Assembly (NCBI GenBank): GCA_946481025.1
Contig: CAMLNA010000009.1
Span: forward strand, 1 to 64,000
Reading direction: 5' to 3'
DNA length: 64,000 bases
From: an uncultured Rivibacter sp.
GTDB taxonomy: Bacteria > Pseudomonadota > Gammaproteobacteria > Burkholderiales > Burkholderiaceae
Position 1 is the first letter of the stretch; the number at the start of each line of letters is the position of its first letter. The notes beneath the pieces are model-generated. The model searched no databases. It saw only the letters and a program-made list of their open reading frames with translations, and was not told where the DNA came from. Positions 44,847-54,079 of this stretch are shown piece after piece. The translations under genes and the position numbers were made by a program.

Positions 44847-47288
44847 ATGGCCCTCGGCGAAACGTTCCGCGCCAATGACGAAGGCGCCTGCTGGGATGTG
44901 CTGCCCAGCAGCATCCTGCTGCTCGCGGCTGACGGCAGCGCCGGCTTCGTGAACCGCAGCTTCTGCGACTTCGCGGCCACCACGCGGGAGGCGGCGCTCG
45001 GCATGGGCTGGCTGGAGCTGCTCGCGCCCGAGTCGCGCGAGCGCGTCGTCGCGGCCGCCGGCCGCGCCCGCGATTTCATGCTGCAGCTGCGCATGCGCCG
45101 CACCGGCCAGGACGACGTGGCTGCCGAGTCCTGGGTCAACATCGCCGGCCGCTGGCTCGACGAGCGCCGGCAGCATGTGTGCGTGCTGCACGACGTGTCC
45201 ACCGCCAAGCGTGTGGAACGCGCGATGACGATGCAGGCCGAGCAGTTCCGCCAGCTCACCAACAACGTGCCGGCCATGGTGGCCTACTACGACCGCGACG
45301 GCTTCTGCCGCTTCGCCAACAAGGCCTATGCAGGCACCTTCGGCCTGAGCGAAGAAAGCATCCTGGGCCTCACCTTCGCCGAGATCATCGGCGAGGAAGC
45401 GGCCCGTGAGGTGCAGCCCTCCATCGACGAGGTCAACGAGAAAAGCCGCGCCGTGACCTACGTGCGCCAGCTGAGCGGCCCCGACGGCTCCAGGCGCTGG
45501 ATCGAGGTCAACGTGCTGCCCCACCTGGGGCCCGACGGCAAGCCGTCGGGTGCCTTCGTGATCGTCACCGACATCACCGAGCACCGCCGCGCCGCCGAGG
45601 CCGTGCGCGAATCCGAGGAGCGCCTCAACAAGTTCATGCAGGCCAGCGCCGAAGGCATCGTGTTCCACAGGGACGGCACGATCGTCGACGCCAACCCCGC
45701 CGCCTGCCAGCTGCTCGGCTATGCGCTCGAAGACGTGCGCGGCCGCCGCACGCTCGACTTCGTGGCGCCCGATCACGCCGCGAAGATGGCCTCCGTCACC
45801 GCGAGCGGGCTCGACACCGCCTATGAAAGCGTGCTGCTGCACAAGGACACGAGCCGCATCCCGGTCGAGCTGATCGTGCGCACCATGTCGTTCGGCGACG
45901 AGCGCCTGCGCATGGCGGTGGTGCGCGACCTGCGAGACCGTCATGCGGCGCAGGCGCGCATCCAGCACCTCGCGCACCACGACGCGCTCACCGGCCTGCC
46001 CAACCGCATGTACTTCATGGAGCAGCTGGGCCACCAGATCTCGCTGGCGCACAACGGCGCCACGCAGATGGCGCTGCTGTTCATCGACCTCGACCACTTC
46101 AAGCGAGTGAACGACTCGCTGGGACACCTGGTGGGCGATGCGCTGCTGCAGACGGTGGCGGCGCGCATCTCGGCCTGCCTGCGAACGACCGACCTGGTGG
46201 CGCGCTTCGGCGGCGACGAATTCATGGTGCTGCTGCCCGGCGTCACGCATCGCAGCGACGTGGCCGAGGTGGCCGTCAAGCTGCTCACCGCCATCGAGGT
46301 GCCGGTCGACGCCGACGGCCGCGCGATCTCCGTCACGCCTTCGGTGGGCATCGCGATGTTCCCGCACGACGGCGAATCGCCCTCCGACCTCATCAAGCAT
46401 GCCGACACCGCGATGTACCTGGCCAAGTCGCGCGGGCGGGCCAACTACCAGTTCTTCGACCCGGCCACCGCCAGCGCGGCGTATGCGGCGCTGGTCATGG
46501 AAAGCCAGCTCGCGCTGGCCATCGAGCGCAACGAGTTCCTGCTGCATTTCCAGCCGCAGGTGCGCGCGACGGACGGCGTGTTCGCCGGCGTGGAGGCACT
46601 GATCCGCTGGAACCACCCCGAGCGCGGCCTGCTCTGGCCCGACGCCTTCATCCCGCTGGCCGAGCAGCGCCGCCTCATGCTGCCCATCGGCCAGTGGGTG
46701 CTGCGTGCGGCCGCGCGGTGCGCCAAGCGCTGGCGCTCCATGGGGCTGGCGGAGGTGCCGATGGCGGTCAACCTGTCGAGCATGCAGTTCCACGCCAGCA
46801 ATTTCCTCGAAGTGATCGAGCAGGTGCTGCGCGAGGAAAAGATCCCCGGTGCCTGGCTCGAGCTCGAGCTCACCGAACGCATGCTGATGGACGACGTGGG
46901 TTCGGTGCGCCAGGTGCTGCACCAGCTCAAGGCCATGGGCATCCGCATCTCGGTCGACGACTTCGGCACCGGCTACTCGTCGCTGGCCCACCTGAAGGAC
47001 CTGCCGATCGACCGCATGAAGATCGACCGCTCCTTTGTCAATGGCCTGCCGCAGGAGCGCGGCTCCGCGGCCATCGCGCGTGCCGTGGTGCAGATGGCCA
47101 AGGGGCTGGGCATCTCGGTCATCGCCGAAGGTGTGGAAACGCCCGCGCAGCGGCGTTTCCTGGCCGACGAAGGCTGCGACGAACTCCAAGGCGACCTCAT
47201 CAGCCCGCCGCTCAGCGCGGCCGGACTCGAGTCGTGGGCGGCAGCGCACGGCAGCGCGAGGCTGGCGGCCGTGCATCGCAGCCCGTGA
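44847..47288 (+). CDS. PAS-PAS-PAS-GGDEF-EAL c-di-GMP signalling protein
   Basis: An 813-residue cytoplasmic protein with three PAS-type sensor modules (about 12-120, 135-255, 265-375), a GGDEF diguanylate cyclase domain (about 385-545, GGDEF intact at 455-459) and an EAL phosphodiesterase domain (about 560-805, EAL at 583-585, with ELTER, DDFGTGYSSL and EGVET present). Both catalytic signatures look usable, so net activity is undecided. The usual C-terminal QGYLFSxP reads QGDLISPPL here, a change near the substrate pocket. No membrane span is evident. ATG 44847 has GGGGGGAG upstream. Its stop overlaps the GTG of the next gene. Confidence 0.9.
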   Translation: MALGETFRANDEGACWDVLPSSILLLAADGSAGFVNRSFCDFAATTREAALGMGWLELLAPESRERVVAAAGRARDFMLQLRMRRTGQDDVAAESWVNIAGRWLDERRQHVCVLHDVSTAKRVERAMTMQAEQFRQLTNNVPAMVAYYDRDGFCRFANKAYAGTFGLSEESILGLTFAEIIGEEAAREVQPSIDEVNEKSRAVTYVRQLSGPDGSRRWIEVNVLPHLGPDGKPSGAFVIVTDITEHRRAAEAVRESEERLNKFMQASAEGIVFHRDGTIVDANPAACQLLGYALEDVRGRRTLDFVAPDHAAKMASVTASGLDTAYESVLLHKDTSRIPVELIVRTMSFGDERLRMAVVRDLRDRHAAQARIQHLAHHDALTGLPNRMYFMEQLGHQISLAHNGATQMALLFIDLDHFKRVNDSLGHLVGDALLQTVAARISACLRTTDLVARFGGDEFMVLLPGVTHRSDVAEVAVKLLTAIEVPVDADGRAISVTPSVGIAMFPHDGESPSDLIKHADTAMYLAKSRGRANYQFFDPATASAAYAALVMESQLALAIERNEFLLHFQPQVRATDGVFAGVEALIRWNHPERGLLWPDAFIPLAEQRRLMLPIGQWVLRAAARCAKRWRSMGLAEVPMAVNLSSMQFHASNFLEVIEQVLREEKIPGAWLELELTERMLMDDVGSVRQVLHQLKAMGIRISVDDFGTGYSSLAHLKDLPIDRMKIDRSFVNGLPQERGSAAIARAVVQMAKGLGISVIAEGVETPAQRRFLADEGCDELQGDLISPPLSAAGLESWAAAHGSARLAAVHRSP

Positions 47289-48211
47289 GTGACGCGAACC
47301 CGGCGCACGCAGGCGCGCGCGCCCTGGGCGAACTGCGCTGGCTGCTGCTGTCGCCGCCGCTGCTGTCGGCCGCCGCCGCAGGCACCGGCGGCGCCCGCAT
47401 CCAGCAGTTCAGCCCCGAGCAGCGCGAGGCCATCGAGCGCTGGCTGGATGGCCTCGCACGAGACACCACGCCGCTGGCGGCGCACATCGACGCCGCCAGT
47501 CCGGCCCATGGCGGGCCGCTGCGGCTCGGGCGGCGTGCCGAGCGGCTGCTGGAATTCTTCCTGCGGTTCGGGCCGACGCACCGTCTGGTGGCCGCCAACC
47601 TGCCGCTGCGGCAGGCCACGGCGCCCGGCGACGATCGCACCACGCGGGGCGAGATCGACTTCCTGCTCGAAGACGAACACGGCATCGGCTGGCACTGGGA
47701 GCTGGCGGTGAAGTTCTTCCTGTGCACGGCGCGCGGCCCCTTGGCGGCGGCCGGGGAGTTCGTGGGGCCGGACCGTGTGGAGGTGCTGAGCACCAAGCTG
47801 CACAAGCTGTTTAGCCGGCAGCTCGCGCATGCCGCGCCGGCCCCGCACGACCAACGATCCTGGACTCCTGCGGCCTACACGCGCGGCTGGATGTTCTACC
47901 GGCACGGGGCGCCGGTGCCGCTGTGTGCCGAACTGGCGGCCGGGCACGGCCGGGGCTGGTGGATCGCCCGCGAGCATGCACGTGAGTTGCCGCCCGGGCC
48001 TTACCGGCTGGTCTCGCGGGCTCACTGGATGGAGGCCGCTGCGCCGGGCCCCGGCCTCCATCGCGACGTGCTGCTGGCGGCCATCGACCAGCAGTGGGCC
48101 TTGCCGCCGCCGCGAGGTGCCAAGTCATGGCCCAGCGCACAAATGGTGTGGCACGAGCCTTCGGGCGAGCGCGGTTTCGTCGTCCCGCCGGGGTGGGACC
48201 GGACGGGCTGA
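47285..48211 (+). CDS. DUF1853 family protein (PD-(D/E)xK nuclease-like)
   Basis: A 308-residue soluble protein beginning with GTG that overlaps the stop of the c-di-GMP gene (GTGA). The family core GEIDFLLEDEHGIGWHWELAVKFFL spans roughly 122-146. D125, E139 and K143 are placed as in PD-(D/E)xK-type folds, to which I recall DUF1853 being assigned. There is no known function. It ends three bases from the convergent EamA gene. Coupling to a diguanylate cyclase/phosphodiesterase gene suggests at least co-expression. Confidence 0.75.
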   Translation: MSDANPAHAGARALGELRWLLLSPPLLSAAAAGTGGARIQQFSPEQREAIERWLDGLARDTTPLAAHIDAASPAHGGPLRLGRRAERLLEFFLRFGPTHRLVAANLPLRQATAPGDDRTTRGEIDFLLEDEHGIGWHWELAVKFFLCTARGPLAAAGEFVGPDRVEVLSTKLHKLFSRQLAHAAPAPHDQRSWTPAAYTRGWMFYRHGAPVPLCAELAAGHGRGWWIAREHARELPPGPYRLVSRAHWMEAAAPGPGLHRDVLLAAIDQQWALPPPRGAKSWPSAQMVWHEPSGERGFVVPPGWDRTG

Positions 48212-48214
48212 GCG

Positions 48215-49093
48215 TCAGCTTCGCCTGGGCCACAGCACGCTGGCGATGGCCGCCACCATCAGGCCCATTGCTGCCCAGTCCTGCCAATGCAGCGTCTCGT
48301 CCAGCCACCACGCGCCGCTGAAGGTGCCGAGCACGGGGATGAACATCACGCTGAGCGTCGACGCCACCGGGGGCAGCGTGCGGGCCAGGAAGAACCAAGC
48401 CGCGTGCGCGAAGCCGAAGATCAGCACGGCGTTGTAGCCGATTGCGAACCAGGCTTCGCTGTCGGGGGCGTGCCAGCGCTCGCGCTCGAAAGCCACGGCC
48501 AGCGCCGTCATCAGCAGGCTCGTCGCGGCCGTCATCCAGAACGCGATGGCCAGCGTGGGCGCCGTGATGGCAGTGCCTCGCAGGCGCTGGGTGCCGTAGG
48601 CCCAGGTGGCGGCGGCCAGCAGCATGCCGATGGCGCCCCAGGGCCGGCCGGCCATCGAAGCTGCCTCGTGCCACAGCAGCAGCGCGACCCCCAGGGTCGC
48701 GGCGGCCACGCCCGCCAGCTGGCGCGGCGCCAGCCGCTGGCCGAACAGCGCCCGGCCCCACAGCGCTGAAAAGATGGGCATCGTGTAGCCGAGGATCGCG
48801 GCCCGCCCCGACGACAGCGCCTGCACCGCGAGGATGGCGACGACGTGCCACACCAGCATGTTGCTGAAGGTGAGGCTCGCCAGTTCCCGCCACTGCGTGC
48901 GAGGAATGCCGAACGGCACCCGCAGCGCGAGCAGGGCCAGGCCCAGCAGCGGCAGGCCCAGCCACATCGACAGCGCGCGAAACGACAGCGGCGGAAAGTG
49001 CGAAACGCCGAGCTTCATGACCGGCCAGTTCAGGCCCCAGCTCAACGTGAGCAGGACGAGGATGACGGCATGGCGCGGGGTGAAGCCGCTCAT
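48215..49093 (-). CDS. DMT-superfamily transporter (EamA family)
   Basis: A 292-residue membrane protein with ten predicted spans in two EamA repeats (about 8-135 and 150-285). Features include LSWGLNWPVMKLG in the first span and VLIFGFAHAAWFFLARTLPPVASTLSVMFIPVLGTFSG in the second repeat. It is expected to export or import small metabolites, with the substrate unknown. Three bases separate it from the corA stop, so it is the last gene of hemB-corA-eamA. Confidence 0.87.
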   Translation of the reverse strand: MSGFTPRHAVILVLLTLSWGLNWPVMKLGVSHFPPLSFRALSMWLGLPLLGLALLALRVPFGIPRTQWRELASLTFSNMLVWHVVAILAVQALSSGRAAILGYTMPIFSALWGRALFGQRLAPRQLAGVAAATLGVALLLWHEAASMAGRPWGAIGMLLAAATWAYGTQRLRGTAITAPTLAIAFWMTAATSLLMTALAVAFERERWHAPDSEAWFAIGYNAVLIFGFAHAAWFFLARTLPPVASTLSVMFIPVLGTFSGAWWLDETLHWQDWAAMGLMVAAIASVLWPRRS

Positions 49094-49096
49094 CGG

Positions 49097-50208
49097 TCAA
49101 TGGTGTGTGCCGAGGTAGCGCTTGCGCCAGAAGAAGATGCCGAGCCCGGCGCCGACCGCGAGCATCAGGCCCAGCGCGATCCACACACCGGTGGCGCTGT
49201 GGATCAAGGGCAGTGCATCGAAATTCATGCCGAAGATGCCGGTGATCAGGTTCAGCGGCAGGAAGATCGCGGTGAGCACGGTGAGCGTGCGCATGATGTC
49301 GCCGGCGCGGTGGCTCTGTGCCGAGAAGTGCATCTGCACGGCCGTCTCCGCCGACGATTCCAGCCGGCGCACATGGCCCAGCACGCGTTCGATGTGCTCC
49401 AGCACGTCGCGCGAGCGCACGCGCAGCAGCTCCCGTTCACGCGCAGCGGCGGGCGTTGCCTCGGGCGGCCATTCGGCCATCGCGTCAATCCACTCCTGCA
49501 CCGCACCGCGCTGGTCTTCGCAGATGTCTTCGAGCAGATGCAGCGCATTGCGCGAGTCCAGCAGGATCTGCCAACTGCGGAATTGCCCCCGCGGATGGAA
49601 CAGCTGGTTCTGCAGATACGTCAGCTGGCGCGTCAGCAGGCGGCGCAGATCGAGGTAGCCGTCGACGATGTGGTTGACCATGCGCAGCATCAGGTCGGCC
49701 GGGCTGCTGGGCAGTCGCGTCGCGGTGCGCCCGTCGGTGCGCTGGAGATCGGGCACCTGCGCCATCTGCTGGAGCCGCGTGAAGAAAAACTCGCGCACCT
49801 GGCAGTCGGCGGGGTGTGCCGTCAGCAGCACCCGATCGAATACCGCGAAGCCGACCGGACTGGTGTCGATGGAAGCCAACGCCTGGCTCGCGCCGCCGAG
49901 GGTGCCCTGTTCGTTGTCGGCGATCGACTCGCCGCTGCGGGCGCCCGCGGCGAGCCGGCGGAACACGAGCATGTCGTACCACGAGGTGTAGTCGTAGTGG
50001 GAGGGCAGCTGGTTGTTGAGCAGATCGGAAATGTGCAGGTCGACCAGCTGGCCGCCGGCAAGGCGCTGCAGCGCCCCCTGCAGTTCGCCGGCCTGAACCT
50101 CGAACTCATGGCGCGCGCTGCTGATCCACAGGAAGCCGCGCTCCGGCAGCCTCTGCGGCAACTCGTCGAGTACTTGTGCGCCGTCGCTGCAGACCAGCAG
50201 CAGGCGCA

Positions 50209-50209
<1 letters not shown>
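49097..50209 (-). CDS. CorA-family divalent metal transporter (ZntB-like)
   Basis: A 370-residue protein with a large cytoplasmic N-terminal domain and two C-terminal spans. The selectivity motif GMN lies in ITGIFGMNFDALPL between them, and the tail is basic (WRKRYLG). The acidic start and overall length match ZntB/CorA-type Mg, Co or Zn channels. The ATG overlaps the hemB stop (TGATG). Metal supply for the adjacent metal-dependent HemB is a reasonable inference. Confidence 0.88.
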
Positions 50210-51348
<1,139 letters not shown>

Positions 51349-51462
51349 CGGATGATACGTCGCAAGGCGTTTCATCCCCTGCTTTTCCTCCCTGAGCAGG
51401 TGCCTTACCGTGATGACAGCGATAAGGCTTTGCGGCCCCGGTCCATGACCGGGGCTTTTTCT
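51349..51462 (+). ncRNA. Candidate small RNA with anti-Shine-Dalgarno loop (hemB-linked)
   Basis: Three consecutive hairpins end in a terminator. Hairpin 1, CCTGC (51378-51382) with GCAGG (51396-51400), has a 13-base loop containing CCTCC, complementary to the ribosome-binding consensus GGAGG. Hairpin 2 pairs GCCTTA (51402-51407) with TAAGGC (51423-51428). Hairpin 3 is the terminator at 51435-51455. No plausible protein is encoded. From memory, a beta-proteobacterial sRNA family next to hemB (hemB RNA motif / Betaproteobacteria toxic small RNA, toxic when cloned in E. coli) has just such an exposed anti-SD loop. The match should be confirmed against the Rfam model. The 5' end is estimated. 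Confidence 0.65.
51435..51462 (+). terminator. Terminator of the candidate sRNA
   Basis: GCCCCGGTC (51435-51443) pairs perfectly with GACCGGGGC (51447-51455) around a three-base loop, followed by TTTTTCTTT. It is a textbook intrinsic terminator with no coding gene immediately upstream, supporting a short independent transcript. Confidence 0.9.
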
Positions 51463-51519
51463 TTGCCCGAACGGTTCGCGCAGCCGCCTTGGGCTGTGCG
51501 GTTTCGCACGGGCGCTCGC

Positions 51520-51525
51520 CATAAT
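51520..51525 (+). promoter_or_regulatory. -10-like box placed for a leaderless hemJ transcript
   Basis: CATAAT is followed by CCGCCG and ATG 51532, a six-base spacing with no Shine-Dalgarno. Because the sRNA terminator lies 60 bases upstream, hemJ needs its own promoter here. Confidence 0.45.
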
Positions 51526-51531
51526 CCGCCG

Positions 51532-51960
51532 ATGCTCTGGATCAAAGCCTTTCACATCGTGTTCGTGGCGAGCTGGTTCGCCGGCCTGTTTTACCTGCCA
51601 CGGTTCTTCGTGAACCTCGCCCTGGTACCGAACGACAGCCACGCCGAGCGTGAGCGGCTGCTGCTGATGGCGCGCAAGCTCTATCGCTTCACGAGCCTGC
51701 TGATGATTCCGGCCTTGCTGCTCGGGCTGTGGCTGTGGCTGGGCTATGGCATCGGCCGCGGATCGGGCAACGGCTGGCTGCACGCGAAGCTGCTGCTGGT
51801 GCTGGGCGTGGTGGGCTACCACCACATGTGTCGCAAGCTGCTGCGCGAGTTCGAGCAGATGGCCAGCCGGCGCAGCGAGCGCTGGTACCGGGTGTTCAAC
51901 GAGAGCTCGGTGCTGTTGTTCGCGGCCATCGTGGTGCTGGTGGTGGTCAAGCCGTTCTAG
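51532..51960 (+). CDS. hemJ: HemJ-type protoporphyrinogen IX oxidase
   Basis: A 142-residue, four-span membrane protein of the HemJ (UPF0093/CopD-like) family, which oxidises protoporphyrinogen IX to protoporphyrin IX. The opening AFHIVFVASWFAGLFYLPR with H8, the GWLHAKLLLV segment with H84 and K86, and the short length are diagnostic. H8 and K86 correspond to the residues reported as essential in HemJ. ATG 51532 gives the standard MLWIKAFH start; the longer frame lies inside the sRNA. Next to hemB, so two haem-synthesis steps flank the candidate sRNA. Confidence 0.92.
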   Translation: MLWIKAFHIVFVASWFAGLFYLPRFFVNLALVPNDSHAERERLLLMARKLYRFTSLLMIPALLLGLWLWLGYGIGRGSGNGWLHAKLLLVLGVVGYHHMCRKLLREFEQMASRRSERWYRVFNESSVLLFAAIVVLVVVKPF

Positions 51961-51968
51961 CCGTCCTC

Positions 51969-53072
51969 ATGCGGCATCGCAGCTCAGCATGGCTCCTGGC
52001 CGCGGCCATGGTCGGGCTCACGGTCTATGCGAGCCTGCACCCGTTCACGGGCTGGCGCCTGCCGGCCGTGCCGCTCGCGCGGCTGCTGCTTCCGCCTTGG
52101 TCGACCTACTGGACCCTGTTCGACCTGATGGCGAACCTGATGGCCTATGTGCCGCTCGGGGCCCTGCTGTGCGTGGCGCAGCTGCGCGAAGGGGCCTCCC
52201 CGTGGCGAGCCTTCGCGGCTGCGGCGGCTGCCGGCGCGCTGCTGTCGTGGACCATGGAGCTGCTGCAGAACCTCCTGCCGGCACGCGTGCCGTCGATCGC
52301 CGACCTCGGGCTCAACACCGCAGGGACCCTGCTGGGCGCGGCGCTTGCCGTGGCGGCACGTGCGCTGGGCTGGGTGCAGCGCTGGGAGGCGGTGCGCGAG
52401 CGCTGGTTCCATGCGCGCGGCAGCGGTTCGGCGCTGGCGCTGCTGCTGCTGTGGCCGGTGGGTTTGTTGTTCCCACCGTCGCTGCCGCTCGGGCTCGGCC
52501 AGGTGCTGCCGCGCGTCAATGCGGCGCTGGCCGAGTGGCTGCTGGGCACGCCGCTCGAAGGCTGGATCGAGGCGCCGGCCGACCAGCTGTGGGTGCCGCT
52601 GTCGCCGGGTGGTGAAGTGATGGCCATCGCGCTGGGCCTGCTGGCGCCGGTGTGGGTGGCCTACAGCGTCGCGCACCCCGGCTGGCGCCGGCTCGGCCTG
52701 CTGGCCGGAGCGGCGCTGCTGGGTTTTGGCGCCACCACCTTGTCGACCGCGCTCAACTTCGGGCCCGAACACGCGCTCACCTGGGTGACCACGCCGGTGA
52801 TGCCCGGCATCGTGCTGGCCTTGCTGCTCGCGGCACCGCTCGCCTGGCTGCCGCGCCGCGGCGCGGCCGGCCTGGGCCTGATGGCGATCACCGCCTTGCT
52901 GGCCATGGTGAACCAGGCCCCGGCCGACCCGTATTTCGCTGAAAGCCTGCAGGCGTGGGAGCAGGGCCGCTTCATCCGTTTCCACGGGCTCGCGCAATGG
53001 GTCGGCTGGCTGTGGCCTTATGGGGCGCTGGCCTATCTGCTGGGGCGGGTTGCCGCCAGGCGCGAGACCTAG
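51969..53072 (+). CDS. VanZ family membrane protein
   Basis: A 367-residue inner-membrane protein with about nine to ten spans. The N-terminal half holds the VanZ-like core: YASLHPFTGWR, a loop, FDLMANLMAYVPLGALL, and the acidic-charged span WTMELLQNLLPARVPSIADLGLNTAG. The second half is an additional membrane region with no recognised motif. VanZ-type proteins are linked to envelope phenotypes, with the molecular role unclear. Starts eight bases after hemJ and probably shares its transcript. Confidence 0.82.
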   Translation: MRHRSSAWLLAAAMVGLTVYASLHPFTGWRLPAVPLARLLLPPWSTYWTLFDLMANLMAYVPLGALLCVAQLREGASPWRAFAAAAAAGALLSWTMELLQNLLPARVPSIADLGLNTAGTLLGAALAVAARALGWVQRWEAVRERWFHARGSGSALALLLLWPVGLLFPPSLPLGLGQVLPRVNAALAEWLLGTPLEGWIEAPADQLWVPLSPGGEVMAIALGLLAPVWVAYSVAHPGWRRLGLLAGAALLGFGATTLSTALNFGPEHALTWVTTPVMPGIVLALLLAAPLAWLPRRGAAGLGLMAITALLAMVNQAPADPYFAESLQAWEQGRFIRFHGLAQWVGWLWPYGALAYLLGRVAARRET

Positions 53073-53075
53073 AAT
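53070..53075 (+). promoter_or_regulatory. -10-like box placed for a leaderless ferredoxin transcript
   Basis: TAGAAT is followed by CGCGCG and ATG 53082, again a six-base gap with no ribosome site. The hexamer overlaps the vanZ stop codon (TAG). Confidence 0.45.
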
Positions 53076-53081
53076 CGCGCG

Positions 53082-53405
53082 ATGAGCTACTACGAGCGCC
53101 ACATCTTCTTCTGCCTCAACAAGCGCGATGGCGAAGCGGCCTGTGCAGACCACGACGCGCAAGGCGGCTTCGACCACTGCAAGGCTCGCGTGAAGGCCGA
53201 GAAGCTGGCCGGGCCCGGCAAGGTGCGGGTCAACAAGGCCGGCTGCCTCGACCGCTGTGCCGGCGGGCCGGTGGCCGTCGTGTATCCGGAGGCCGTCTGG
53301 TACACCTTCGTGGACAAGGCCGACATCGACGAGATCGTCGAGTCGCACCTGAAGAACGGCCGCGTGGTCGAGCGCCTCCTGCTGCCGCCCGACGTCGGCC
53401 GCTGA
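53082..53405 (+). CDS. Thioredoxin-like (2Fe-2S) ferredoxin
   Basis: A 107-residue protein of the thioredoxin-fold ferredoxin family. Cysteines C11, C33, C55 and C59 fall in the patterns HIFFCLN, DHCKARV and NKAGCLDRCAGGP expected for the 2Fe-2S site; C21 is extra. It probably serves as a small electron carrier in the cytoplasm. It lies between vanZ and an alpha/beta hydrolase gene with short gaps. Confidence 0.87.
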   Translation: MSYYERHIFFCLNKRDGEAACADHDAQGGFDHCKARVKAEKLAGPGKVRVNKAGCLDRCAGGPVAVVYPEAVWYTFVDKADIDEIVESHLKNGRVVERLLLPPDVGR

Positions 53406-53417
53406 CGCTCGATCGCC

Positions 53418-54041
53418 ATGAATTCACAGACCCAGCGCCTGTCGTTGCCCGGGCCGGCCGGCCCTCTGGAGTGCGCGCTCGATGAACCGGCCGGGCCGCC
53501 TGCCGGCCTCGCGGTCGTGTGCCACCCGCATCCGCAGCATGGCGGCACGATGGACAACAAGGTGGTGCAGACCATCGCCCGCGCCTGCCTGCAGCTGGGC
53601 TGGCGCACGCTGCGCTTCAACTACCGCGGCGTTGGCGGCTCCGCCGGCGCCTGGGACGAAGGCCGCGGCGAAATCGACGACGCACTCGCTGCCGTGGCCG
53701 GCGCGCGCGCCCTCGAGGGCAGCGCTGGCCTGCCGCTGGCGCTGGCGGGCTTTTCGTTCGGCGGCCACATCGCAGCCAACGCGGCCCACCGCCTGCCCGA
53801 AGGCGCCAAGCCGCAGCGGCTTTTGCTGGTGGCGCCGTCGACGCGGAACTTTGCGGTGCCGCCCGTGCCTGAAGACACGGTGCTGATCCACGGCGAGGCC
53901 GACGACGTGGTGCCGCTGCAAGCCTCCCTCGACTGGGCCCGGCCGCAGTCGCTGCCGGTCGTGGTGGTACCCGGGGTGGGCCACTTCTTCCATGGCCAGC
54001 TCACCCTGCTCAAGAACATCGTGCTGCGGGCATGGCGCTAG
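53418..54041 (+). CDS. Alpha/beta hydrolase
   Basis: A 207-residue single-domain hydrolase without signal peptide. The triad is readable: S113 in GFSFGG, D162/D163 in HGEADDVVP and H189 in PGVGHFFHG. The HPHPQHGGTMDNKVV block near the N-terminus marks the small prokaryotic family annotated as alpha/beta hydrolases or dienelactone-hydrolase-like esterases. The physiological substrate is unknown. Starts 12 bases after the ferredoxin gene. Confidence 0.87.
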   Translation: MNSQTQRLSLPGPAGPLECALDEPAGPPAGLAVVCHPHPQHGGTMDNKVVQTIARACLQLGWRTLRFNYRGVGGSAGAWDEGRGEIDDALAAVAGARALEGSAGLPLALAGFSFGGHIAANAAHRLPEGAKPQRLLLVAPSTRNFAVPPVPEDTVLIHGEADDVVPLQASLDWARPQSLPVVVVPGVGHFFHGQLTLLKNIVLRAWR

Positions 54042-54079
54042 CCGCACGGGCTCCTTTCCTTCTTGCTCTCACAGTCTTG

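Noticed and set aside
43854..47276. 1140-codon minus-strand frame opposite the UDG and c-di-GMP genes
   Set aside because: It spans several real plus-strand genes and an intergenic gap, which a real gene would not do here, and it has no domain signature.
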